NCBI GenBank assembly: GCA_947472765.1
Contig: CANJCM010000002.1
Coordinates: forward strand, 58,420 to 122,419
Reading direction: 5' to 3'
DNA: 64,000 nucleotides
Source of the DNA: Opitutia bacterium
Lineage (GTDB): Bacteria; Verrucomicrobiota; Verrucomicrobiia; Opitutales; Opitutaceae
The notes under the pieces: generated by a model
Seen by the model: only the letters and a program-made list of their open reading frames with translations
Databases searched by the model: none
Told to the model about the DNA's origin: nothing
Shown: positions 16,582-24,398 of the stretch, piece after piece
Numbering within the stretch: the first letter of the stretch is position 1
How the letters are laid out: every line of letters begins with the position of its first letter
Position numbers and translations under genes: made by a program

Positions 16582-19320
16582 GTGCAGGTGGAATTCAGCG
16601 GTGCCGGCACTCTGACTTTGACTCTGGAGAATCCCTCCGGGCCGGCGGCCCCGGTCAAATACAGCCAGTCGCTCGGCTACATGAAGGGCCACGCGCGCAT
16701 CGTGCTCGCTGGCGCCAATGAGACGACGAACCTCTCAATCTTCAGCGTCGGCACGCTGATCAACGCGAACCCCGCCCTCTACAAGGACGGTGTCACCTAC
16801 GAGGGCCTCGCGAGCATCGCCTCGGTCGCAATCACGAGCACCGACGGAAAATTTGCCGGCCTCCGCTCGGCCAACGGCAGTTACTTCGCCACCCGCGGCG
16901 TGACGGGCATCTACGCGCCCGCCGTCCAATTCGGCGGGCCGGTGTTCGTAGGCGACATCAGCGCGTTCGACGCCGCGACGCCGATGCTGTTTCTAGGCGG
17001 CGCGGACGACACGCGCGTCACCGGTGGCGACCTCGTCCAGGCCAACTCCCAATCGGTGCAGCTCAGCGGGATCTCCCAGCTCCGCTTCGTCAATGGGATC
17101 ACCTCCCACAGCACGGCGTTGCCGGCCCGCACCGCCGGTGGAACGCTGACCCAGAACGGCGCCGACGTCACCGCTCAGGTCACCGGCCTTCGCCCGGCCT
17201 CGAATCTCTATTTCGCGATTCTGCGGCCCGAGAGTTCCGCCTCGGGTTCGCTCGCGTCCGGAACTGCCACGCTGCAGGTCAACAGCGACGGCACGGCGAG
17301 CGTGAGCGTCACGTTCTCGAATTTGAGTTCCCCGCAGACCGGCGGCCACCTACGCATCGGGCCGTCGGGCGATTACGTCTCCAACCTCGGCCTCGGGCAG
17401 GTTTCGGGGCGGACGTGGTCCTACACCGCCACCGGCGCCTACACCACGGCGGCGCTCATCGAGGCGCTGAACACGGGCAACATTTACGTCGGCCTCGACA
17501 CCGCCCGCTTCCCCGGCGGCGAACTCCGCGGCACACTCATCACGGCGACGGGTTCGCAGGTTTTCACCACGCCTGCCGCGCCACCGGCCGTGGCGGCCTC
17601 TGCGCTGGCGGCGCCAACCCTGACGGATGCGGCGCGCTTCCTCACCCAGGCCACGTTTGGACCGACCGCAGAATCGATCGCTGCGCTGCGAGCGCGCGGC
17701 ATCCCGGGCTGGATCGACGATCAGATGGCCCTGCCGATGACGTCTGCGCTCGCGACGGTCCGTGCCACTACCGCCGCCGTGCCGCCGCCCGTAATTCCCA
17801 GTGTCAGCGGTATCCAGCGCGCAGTCATGCCAGTGGAATGGCACGCGGCGTGGTGGAAAATTTCCGTCACGGCGCCGGACCAATTGCGGCAACGCGTGGC
17901 GTTTGCGCTCAGTGAACTCCTGGTGGTGGGCGAGGATGGCAGCGACTCCAGCTACTACGGGGATATCAAGGCCAAGTACTACGATACTCTCCTCGCCGGT
18001 GCCTTCGGCAATTATCGGCAGTTGCTCGAGGACGTGAGCCTGAGCGTCTCGATGGGCAACTGGCTGACCTACCTCGGGAACCTCAAGGCCGACCCGACGA
18101 AAGGCACCGCCCCGGACGAAAATTACGCCCGCGAAGTCCAGCAGCTCTTCACGATCGGGTTGGTCCAGCTGCAGCCGGATGGGACGCTGCTGCTCGACTC
18201 GACCGGCCAGCCGATCCCGACCTACGACCAGACGACGATCTCGGAAACGGCCAAAATCTTCACGGGTTGGACGTACGCCAATCCCGAGTACGGCTATCCC
18301 GACAGCCTGAGCAACGTTGGTTCGTTTCTACGGCGGCCGCCCGGGCCGGCATCGCGGACGCCCATCGCCGATGGCTCCGGCTGGATGGTGCCGATGCGGA
18401 ATTACCCGGCGTTTCATGAGACCGGCGAGAAGCGGGTCGTCAGCCTCGAGCAGGTCCCGCTGGGCGAAGCCCATCCCACGGTCATTCCCGCGGGCCAGAC
18501 CGGACTCCAGGACCTGCGGCAATTTCTCGACACGTTGTGCGCCCACCCGAACATCGGACCGTTCGTTTCACGCCACCTGATCCAGCGACTGGTCACGGCG
18601 AATCCAAGTCCGGGCTATGTCTATCGAGTGGCGCAGGTCTGGGCGAACGATGGCAGCGGCACGCGCGGCAATCTCGGTACCGTGGTCCGCGCGATTCTAA
18701 CCGACTACGAGGCTCGCTCGCCCGACGTCGTGAACAATACCGGGTACGGCAAACTCAAGGAACCTATCATCCGGGTCGCGGCCCTCCTGCGAGCGGTGAA
18801 AGCCGCCGCACCCAACGGCGAGTTCCTCGATGCAATCTACAATCCCGGCATCACCTTCAACTCGCTCATTTTTCCGGCATCGGTCGGTCAGGCGCCGCTC
18901 AATGCGAAGACGGTCTTCAACTTCTTCTCTCCCACCTACACGCAACCGGGCGCCATGGCTGCGGCTGGGCTCGTTTCACCGGAGATGGAGCTCGCCGATT
19001 CATCGTTTGCCATCCTGATGCCGCGCGTGCTCCAGGCCTACATCTACCGGGACGCGAGCACGCTGCCGCCGCCGGCGAGCGGGCTCTCGCCCTATCTCGT
19101 GCCGGACTTTTCTGCCTTTCTCGCCAATGCCAGTGACACCAACGCCCTCATCGAGCAACTGAGTCTGATCTTCTGCGGCAACCAGATGTCCGCGACGACC
19201 AAGGCCACCCTCGCGAGCTATCTCCAAGCTCTCACCACCAGCTCGGTCAGCCCGCTCGAGCGAGTTCGCGCCGCGATCAATCTCGCCGTCGTCTGCTGGG
19301 ACGGCGCGACTCAGCGTTAA
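16582..19320 (+). CDS. DUF1800 family protein, main part with CHRD-like and DUF1800 domains
   Basis: The frame runs 912 codons from a GTG at 16582 and is in register with the preceding piece. A beta-rich stretch comes first; a CHRD-like segment with 'GELRGTL' lies near residues 310-317. The DUF1800 domain runs from 'DAARFLTQATFGPTAES' (about residue 350) to the end, with conserved 'ENYAREVQQLFTIGL' and 'RHLIQRLVT'. DUF1800 proteins are exported and almost always paired with a DUF1501 gene, as here 19 bp downstream; the pair's function is unknown. Translation of this piece alone would lack a signal peptide, so the intact protein must have started at 16096. Confidence 0.8.
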   Translation: MQVEFSGAGTLTLTLENPSGPAAPVKYSQSLGYMKGHARIVLAGANETTNLSIFSVGTLINANPALYKDGVTYEGLASIASVAITSTDGKFAGLRSANGSYFATRGVTGIYAPAVQFGGPVFVGDISAFDAATPMLFLGGADDTRVTGGDLVQANSQSVQLSGISQLRFVNGITSHSTALPARTAGGTLTQNGADVTAQVTGLRPASNLYFAILRPESSASGSLASGTATLQVNSDGTASVSVTFSNLSSPQTGGHLRIGPSGDYVSNLGLGQVSGRTWSYTATGAYTTAALIEALNTGNIYVGLDTARFPGGELRGTLITATGSQVFTTPAAPPAVAASALAAPTLTDAARFLTQATFGPTAESIAALRARGIPGWIDDQMALPMTSALATVRATTAAVPPPVIPSVSGIQRAVMPVEWHAAWWKISVTAPDQLRQRVAFALSELLVVGEDGSDSSYYGDIKAKYYDTLLAGAFGNYRQLLEDVSLSVSMGNWLTYLGNLKADPTKGTAPDENYAREVQQLFTIGLVQLQPDGTLLLDSTGQPIPTYDQTTISETAKIFTGWTYANPEYGYPDSLSNVGSFLRRPPGPASRTPIADGSGWMVPMRNYPAFHETGEKRVVSLEQVPLGEAHPTVIPAGQTGLQDLRQFLDTLCAHPNIGPFVSRHLIQRLVTANPSPGYVYRVAQVWANDGSGTRGNLGTVVRAILTDYEARSPDVVNNTGYGKLKEPIIRVAALLRAVKAAAPNGEFLDAIYNPGITFNSLIFPASVGQAPLNAKTVFNFFSPTYTQPGAMAAAGLVSPEMELADSSFAILMPRVLQAYIYRDASTLPPPASGLSPYLVPDFSAFLANASDTNALIEQLSLIFCGNQMSATTKATLASYLQALTTSSVSPLERVRAAINLAVVCWDGATQR

Positions 19321-19339
19321 ACTGAAGCCCTTTTCCGCG

Positions 19340-20725
19340 ATGCACCAAATCCCGCGCCGGCGTTTTCTCGGGCAATGTTGTGCCGCCGTCGGCACCACCG
19401 GACTGCTCTCCGCGCTCGGCCAGCTCCGCCTCGTGGGCGCAATGGCGGGCGATGCGCTCCCCTCGCGAGCCGCCGCCGTGCCGGCCGACTTCAAGGCGCT
19501 CGTCTGCCTGTACCTGCAGGGCGGCAACGATGCGACCAACGTCCTCGTCCCCACGGACAGCAGCAGCTACGCGACCTACGCCAAGGCGCGGGCCGACCTG
19601 GCGCTCACGCAGTCCAGCCTGCTTCCGATCACTCCGCGGACATTTTCCGACGGCCGCAGCTATGGGCTGCACGCCTCCGTTCCCGGATTCCAGTCGCTCT
19701 TTGGCAGCGGCAAACTCGCGGTTCTCGCGAACGTCGGGACGCTCGTCGCCCCGATCACGCTGGCGGATTACAACGCCGGCCGAAAACGGCCACCCCAGCT
19801 TTTCTCGCATAGCGATCAGACGATCCAGTGGCAGAGCAGCATTCCGGACCGCCCGTTCGAGACCGGCTGGGGCGGGCGGCTCGCCGACCTCCTCGATGCG
19901 ATGAACTCGAGCAACCAAGTTTCGATGTCGATCACGCTGAACGGGGTGAACTCGTTCCAACTCGGCAACCGGGTCGCCCAATTTGCCATCGGATCCGGTG
20001 GGACGCCGAATTTACTGATGGGACCTGATTCGCCCGTGGGTGTCCGGGGACAACTCTACAATGCCCATCGCGCCACGCTAATCGCGCCGGGCACCAACGC
20101 TCACGCCGTGGCGTTCGCCGGGATTACCAAGAAGGCGCTCGACGACAACACGACCGCCGGGGCCGCGCTCGCGGCCGCGCCTGCTCTCACCACCACGTTT
20201 CCCACCACGTCAACCGCCGCCAGCTTGAAGATGGTCGCCCGGCTGATCTCTGTCGCCTCCACGCTCGGGCTGAAGCGCCAGGTCTTCTTCGTCCAACTCG
20301 GCGGCTTCGATCTCCACGGCGCCCAGGCCGAGGGCCACGGGCCGCTGCTGGCGGAGTTGAGCGGGGCGATGAAGGCGTTCTACGACGCGACCGTCGAGCT
20401 GGGCGTGGCGAACCAGGTAACCACGTTCACGGCCTCCGATTTCGGTCGCACCTATGTGCCCAATTCCGGCGGCACCGACCACGGCTGGGGCAATCACCAG
20501 TTCATCATGGGCGGCGCGGTTCAGGGCGGTGACATCTACGGCACGATGCCGAGTCTGGCCGTGAACGGTCCGGACGACACCGGACGCGGCCGCTGGATTC
20601 CCTCGACGAGCGTCGACGAATACAATGCCACGCTCGCCACCTGGTTTGGCGTCGGCGCAAGCAGCCTGTCCACCGTCCTTCCAAACATCGGCCGGTTCGC
20701 GCGGCCGAATCTGGGTTTCGTTTAA
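19340..20725 (+). CDS. DUF1501 family protein
   Basis: A 461-residue protein with a Tat-like or twin-Arg start ('PRRRFLGQC') and a hydrophobic segment, typical of DUF1501. The conserved 'LYLQGGNDATN' (near residue 56), 'HSDQ' (near 157), 'LGGFDLHGAQAEGH' (near 320) and 'SDFGRTYVPNSGGTDHGWG' (near 370) motifs belong to an alkaline-phosphatase-like fold; the last holds the His/Asp cluster. It follows the DUF1800 gene by 19 bp. The two are a recurring pair of uncertain role in secreted-protein systems of Bacteroidota, Planctomycetes and Verrucomicrobiota. Its end abuts a dispersed repeat. Confidence 0.9.
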   Translation: MHQIPRRRFLGQCCAAVGTTGLLSALGQLRLVGAMAGDALPSRAAAVPADFKALVCLYLQGGNDATNVLVPTDSSSYATYAKARADLALTQSSLLPITPRTFSDGRSYGLHASVPGFQSLFGSGKLAVLANVGTLVAPITLADYNAGRKRPPQLFSHSDQTIQWQSSIPDRPFETGWGGRLADLLDAMNSSNQVSMSITLNGVNSFQLGNRVAQFAIGSGGTPNLLMGPDSPVGVRGQLYNAHRATLIAPGTNAHAVAFAGITKKALDDNTTAGAALAAAPALTTTFPTTSTAASLKMVARLISVASTLGLKRQVFFVQLGGFDLHGAQAEGHGPLLAELSGAMKAFYDATVELGVANQVTTFTASDFGRTYVPNSGGTDHGWGNHQFIMGGAVQGGDIYGTMPSLAVNGPDDTGRGRWIPSTSVDEYNATLATWFGVGASSLSTVLPNIGRFARPNLGFV

Positions 20726-20848
20726 CTTGGCGAAATTCGCTTTGTCGCCCGCTGCGTGAGCAGCGGGACAGCTTCATGCAAAGCGATCGAGAAGTCCCTG
20801 TCCTCACGGACAGGGCCACGACGAACCCCTTAACTCCGGAATCCAGGT
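20726..20848 (+). repeat. Dispersed two-hairpin element, copy A
   Basis: Contains both diagnostic hairpins: CCCGCTGCGTGAGCAGCGGG and CCCTGTCCTCACGGACAGGG, separated by about 30 bp. It ends in the terminal repeat AACTCCGGAATCCAGGT (20832-20848); the left end is degenerate. It begins directly after the DUF1501 stop codon. Confidence 0.8.
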
Positions 20849-20888
20849 ATTACGTCACGCGGCCATCCGGAGCGCCGCCAAACCAGCC

Positions 20889-20930
20889 AAGAAAAACGCC
20901 GCCCGCTTTTGGCGGACGGCGTTGATAAAA
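20889..20930 (-). terminator. Intrinsic terminator of the rplM-rpsI operon
   Basis: An 11-bp stem with one mismatch (ACGCCGCCCGC/GCGGACGGCGT, 20896-20906 and 20912-20922). On the minus strand it is followed by TTTTTC. It lies 26 bp past the rpsI stop. Confidence 0.85.
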
Positions 20931-20947
20931 CGGAATTCGAAAGCGGC

Positions 20948-21352
20948 TTAGCGCTTCGAGAACTGGAACCGCTTGCGGGCGCCGGGCTGACCGGGCTTCT
21001 TACGTTCCTTCTGGCGCGGGTCGCGCTTGATGTGGCCGGCCTTCTTGAGGGCGGGACGCAGCTCCATGTTCATCTTCTGGAGTGCACGGGCGATGCCGTG
21101 GGCCACCGCACCGGCCTGGCCGGCGACGCCACCGCCGACGACGGTCGCGGTCACGTCGATCTTCTCACGCATGTCGACCGTCAGGAGCGGCGCGTACGCC
21201 TGCTTGGCGAAATTCTCGTGTGAGAAATACTCTTCAAATTCGCGGTTGTTGACGGACAGCTTGCCGGTGCCTTCGGTGATCCGCACGCGGGCCGAGGAGG
21301 TTTTGCGGCGGCCGGTGCCGGCGTAAATGGTGACGGGAGTTGCAGCGCTCAT
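20948..21352 (-). CDS. rpsI: 30S ribosomal protein S9
   Basis: A 134-residue S9. 'GTGRRKTSSARVRI' (residues 13-26) is the rRNA-binding N-terminal motif, 'GGGVAGQAGAVAHGIARAL' (near 73-91) is the S9 core, and the tail 'RKRFQFSKR' ends in the conserved Lys-Arg that contacts P-site tRNA. It follows rplM by 12 bp, the universal L13-S9 pair, with a terminator just after. Confidence 0.98.
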   Translation of the reverse strand: MSAATPVTIYAGTGRRKTSSARVRITEGTGKLSVNNREFEEYFSHENFAKQAYAPLLTVDMREKIDVTATVVGGGVAGQAGAVAHGIARALQKMNMELRPALKKAGHIKRDPRQKERKKPGQPGARKRFQFSKR

Positions 21353-21364
21353 GGTCGGTCAGGA

Positions 21365-21793
21365 TCAGACGGAAATTTTCTGGGGGCTGTTGGCTTCGTG
21401 CGTGTGGGTCGCACCGGCGAAAACCCGCAGCTTCTTCAGCATCGTGGCGGCAATGCGATTCTTGGGCAGCATGCCCTTGACCGCGTGCTCGATGATGAAC
21501 TCGGGATGGCGTTCGCGCATCACCGTGGTCTTGCGGTAGCTCTCGCCACCGACGAAGCCGGAGAAGAACATGTACTCGTTCTGCTGCTCCTTCTTGCCGG
21601 TCAGGACGACCTTGTTCGCGTTGATCACGACGACGTAGTCCCCGGTGTCCACGGACGGCGTGTAGATAGCCTTGTGACGGCCGCGGATAAGGTTGGCGGC
21701 TTTGACGGCGAGACGACCGAGCGGAACCCCTTCGGCATCGATGAGATGCCACTTGGGTTGCACCGTCTCCTTCTTGGCGAGGAACGTTTTCAT
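21365..21793 (-). CDS. rplM: 50S ribosomal protein L13
   Basis: A 142-residue L13. The start at 21793 (MKTFLAKKETVQPKWH) gives the normal family length; longer in-frame upstream sequence has no family similarity. 'DAEGVPLGRLA', 'GDYVVVINA' and 'GMLPKNR' are canonical. It leads the rplM-rpsI operon; the promoter should lie in the 139 bp before the divergent DUF423 gene. Confidence 0.98.
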   Translation of the reverse strand: MKTFLAKKETVQPKWHLIDAEGVPLGRLAVKAANLIRGRHKAIYTPSVDTGDYVVVINANKVVLTGKKEQQNEYMFFSGFVGGESYRKTTVMRERHPEFIIEHAVKGMLPKNRIAATMLKKLRVFAGATHTHEANSPQKISV

Positions 21794-21932
21794 GCGGAAA
21801 AGAGGCCAAGAGCTAAGGTTTGTGGAAAGCCTGTCAACCGAGTTTTCCGCCCGGCACCGGAATAGTTGTTCACAGCCGGAAGCGGCCGAGCCTCCGTTCT
21901 TGTTTCCCCCTGTCAATGTGTGAACTTCGGAC

Positions 21933-22331
21933 ATGACCTCGCCCTCCCGCTTTCCCCTCCTCGCCGCCGGCGTCTTTGGGCTGACCGGTGTCGCGCTGGG
22001 CGCGATGGGAGCGCATGCGCTGGCGGCGACACTGGCGGAGCGCGGGATGAGTCATGCCTGGGAAACGGGATCCCGGTACCATCTTTTCCATGCCCTCGCC
22101 CTCTTCGGCGCCGCGATCTGGCTGCGCGGGTCGGCGGGACGCACGCGGACACATTTCCGCTGGGCGACCCGTTGCTGGGTGGCGGGCATCATCTTGTTTT
22201 CCGGTTCGCTCTACGGCTTGGCACTCGGCGGGCCGCGCTGGCTCGGTCCAGTAACTCCCCTCGGTGGCGTCGCTTTGATGGCGGGTTGGGTCTTCGTCAT
22301 CGCCGCTGCTTTTCGGACGGAGGACGCATGA
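21933..22331 (+). CDS. DUF423 family membrane protein
   Basis: A 132-residue protein with four predicted transmembrane segments (about residues 7-27, 45-62, 75-95 and 105-127). The DUF423 signatures are 'GAMGAHAL' (near 23-30), 'HLFHALALF' (near 50) and 'FSGSLYGLAL' (near 89). The function is unknown. The stop overlaps the ATG of the nucleotidyltransferase gene in an ATGA, so translation is coupled. Confidence 0.9.
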   Translation: MTSPSRFPLLAAGVFGLTGVALGAMGAHALAATLAERGMSHAWETGSRYHLFHALALFGAAIWLRGSAGRTRTHFRWATRCWVAGIILFSGSLYGLALGGPRWLGPVTPLGGVALMAGWVFVIAAAFRTEDA

Positions 22332-23734
22332 GACCTCCGCTGGCGTTACCGCCGGATTTGCGAGCCATGCTTGAGGCTGTGCGGCGGGTGGGCCGTCCCC
22401 GCCTCGTCGGTGGTGGTGTGCGCGACTGGCTGCTCGGACTTCCGCCGAAGGACTTCGACGTCGAGGTCGGCGGCGTGGATTTCGAAACCCTCCACCGCGC
22501 ACTCCAGCCGTTCGGATCCACGGACGTGGTGGGACGCAGCTTTGGTGTGCTCAAGGTGCGCAGCCGCGCGAGCGGGGGCGAATACGACTTCAGCCTCCCA
22601 CGCCGCGAGTCGAAGACCGGCGCGGGTCACCGCGGTTTCGCCGTCGAGCCGGACCCCACCCTCTCCGATGCGGAGGCCGCCGCCCGGCGGGACTTCACGC
22701 TGAACGCCATCGCCCTCGATCCATTTTCCAACGCACTGATCGATCCGCACGGTGGCGTCCGCGATCTGGAGGCCCGCATCCTCCGTCACACCGGTCCCGC
22801 CTTCGTCGAGGACCCGTTGCGGGTGCTACGCGCCTTTCAACTCGCAGCGCGGTTCGACTTCACGCTGGCCCCCGAAACCGCGACTCTCTGCCGGACGATT
22901 TCAAACACTTATCCGGAGCTTCCCGTCGAACGCGTCTGGGGCGAATGGGAAAAATGGGCCACGAAGTCGATCAAGCCCTCGCGGGGACTCGCCGTCCTCG
23001 AGGACACGGACTGGCTCCGGCATTTTCCCGAGGTGGCGGCACTTCGCGGCACGTTGCAGGAACCGGAATGGCATCCGGAAGGCGACGTCTTCACCCACAC
23101 GCAGCACTGCGTCGACGCGCTCGTCGCGCTGCCCGAGTGGAAAGCGGCCAACGCCAGCCGGCGGCGGATCCTGATGTTTGGGGTGCTCGCGCATGATTTT
23201 GGGAAACCCGCGACCACGGTTCGCGCCGAGAAGCGGGGCCAGATGCGGTGGACCAGTCCGGGCCACGAACCCAGAGGCGGACCGATCGCCGGAGCGTTCC
23301 TGCGCCGGATCGGCGCGCCGCTCGAGTTGGACGCCCCGGTCGCGGCGCTCGTGGTTCACCACCTCGCCCACCATCACGGGCAGACCGAGTTCACCGATAC
23401 CGCCGTGCGCCGGCTGGCGCGGAAGCTCGCGCCCGCCACGATCGACGAACTCGCCCTCGTGATGCGCGCCGACAGCAACGGCCGGCCTCCGCTGCCGTCG
23501 GCCGAAATTCACGTGCGCATCGACGAGCTTGCCGCCAAAGCCCACGCCCTCGCCGTGGCGGACTCGGCGCCGCGGCCGCTCGTGCTCGGCCGGCATCTGT
23601 TGCAACTCGGAATGAAACCCGGGCCGGAATTCACGCCGATTCTCGAGGCCGCGTTTGAGGCCCAGCTCGATGGCGGGTTTTCCGACGAAGCCGGCGGAAT
23701 CGCGTGGCTACGCGACTTCCTGAAACAGGCGTAG
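22328..23734 (+). CDS. CCA-adding tRNA nucleotidyltransferase/poly(A) polymerase family with HD domain
   Basis: A 468-residue class II nucleotidyltransferase. The nucleotide-binding head is 'LVGGGVRDWLLGLPPKDFDVEVGG' in function (residues 25-48), carrying the metal-binding Asp pair in 'KDFDVEV'. 'ARRDFTLNAIALDPF' (near 120) is the second family motif and 'EDPLRVLRAFQLAARF' (near 160) the third. A HD phosphohydrolase domain follows with 'THTQHCVDAL' and 'GVLAHDFGKP' (near 255-300). CCA end repair is the most likely job; the HD domain is that of the bacterial CCA enzymes. The start at 22328 overlaps the previous stop; a longer in-frame extension has no similarity. Confidence 0.9.
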   Translation: MRPPLALPPDLRAMLEAVRRVGRPRLVGGGVRDWLLGLPPKDFDVEVGGVDFETLHRALQPFGSTDVVGRSFGVLKVRSRASGGEYDFSLPRRESKTGAGHRGFAVEPDPTLSDAEAAARRDFTLNAIALDPFSNALIDPHGGVRDLEARILRHTGPAFVEDPLRVLRAFQLAARFDFTLAPETATLCRTISNTYPELPVERVWGEWEKWATKSIKPSRGLAVLEDTDWLRHFPEVAALRGTLQEPEWHPEGDVFTHTQHCVDALVALPEWKAANASRRRILMFGVLAHDFGKPATTVRAEKRGQMRWTSPGHEPRGGPIAGAFLRRIGAPLELDAPVAALVVHHLAHHHGQTEFTDTAVRRLARKLAPATIDELALVMRADSNGRPPLPSAEIHVRIDELAAKAHALAVADSAPRPLVLGRHLLQLGMKPGPEFTPILEAAFEAQLDGGFSDEAGGIAWLRDFLKQA

Positions 23735-24202
23735 CTCGAAAGGCCCGACGGCGATTTCGCCATCGCTGAGCACGCGAGCCCGCAAGCCCCCCTGGCCCTG
23801 CATCCAGTCCTCGGCGCCAGGCGCGACGGCCCCGTTCATCCAATGGCAGGGCCGCGACTCCTCGGTGCCTTCGAACTCGACTCCATCGAGCGTGAAGCGC
23901 CGGCCGATCAGGGTGTTCAAATCAATCCCTTCCGTGATCACGTTCCGGCGAAACGCACTCGCGGCGAGCCTGGGCCGGCGAAATTTTTTGCGCGCGGCGA
24001 GCAGCGTCTCCCACGCAAAGAACGTCACCTGGCCGCGATAGCCGGGCCGATAGCCGTAAAAGCGATCACCCTCGAGGCCCCACCCCGACCGGCAGCGCAC
24101 GCGCGGCACATCCTGCATGCCGTGCTCGCCCGCCACCTTCCCATACCGGCCGAAAAAATTATGGCCGTCGGAAACGAAGATATGGCGAATCGAGAACGAC
24201 AC
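23708..24202 (-). CDS. MOSC domain protein
   Basis: A 164-residue protein from a GTG at 24202 to 'LRLFQEVA'. A typical MOSC opening is 'IRHIFVSDGHNFFGRYGK', followed by 'GWGLEGDRFYGYRPG' and 'TLIGRRFTLDGVEFEGTEESRPC', whose Cys matches the residue MOSC proteins use for sulfur or cofactor transfer. MOSC domains bind molybdenum or pyranopterin compounds. The 3' end overlaps the convergent nucleotidyltransferase end by 27 bp. The GTG start is chosen because the upstream frame reads through palindromic repeats; it is uncertain by several codons. Confidence 0.85.
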   Translation of the reverse strand: MSFSIRHIFVSDGHNFFGRYGKVAGEHGMQDVPRVRCRSGWGLEGDRFYGYRPGYRGQVTFFAWETLLAARKKFRRPRLAASAFRRNVITEGIDLNTLIGRRFTLDGVEFEGTEESRPCHWMNGAVAPGAEDWMQGQGGLRARVLSDGEIAVGPFELRLFQEVA

Positions 24203-24398
24203 GGTTTTTGCTACGCAAAAACCGGAGGCGATTTTCCGCGAGCGGAAAATCGCGGGGCGGGTGGAGTCGGCCGCCGCTTGTTGCCCCTTGAGGCGGCGAA
24301 CCCGCCAGTGCATCAATGACCTCCATTTTGTCCCCGTCCACTGCTCCTCTATTCCCCCGACGCAAAGCGTCGCCAGGTTTTTTGCGGTGCAAAAAGCC
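24202..24398. repeat. Cluster of short palindromes between divergent genes
   Basis: At least four palindromes are packed in the 196 bp between the MOSC and GH20-like genes: 24202-24224 (stem CGGTTTTTGC), 24229-24252 (stem GATTTTCCGC), 24358-24370 (GACGC..GCGTC) and about 24382-24396 (TTTTTGC..GCAAAAA). They share the X-GC-loop-GC-X' design of the hairpin at 597-615. Both promoters must lie inside or between them. Confidence 0.6.
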
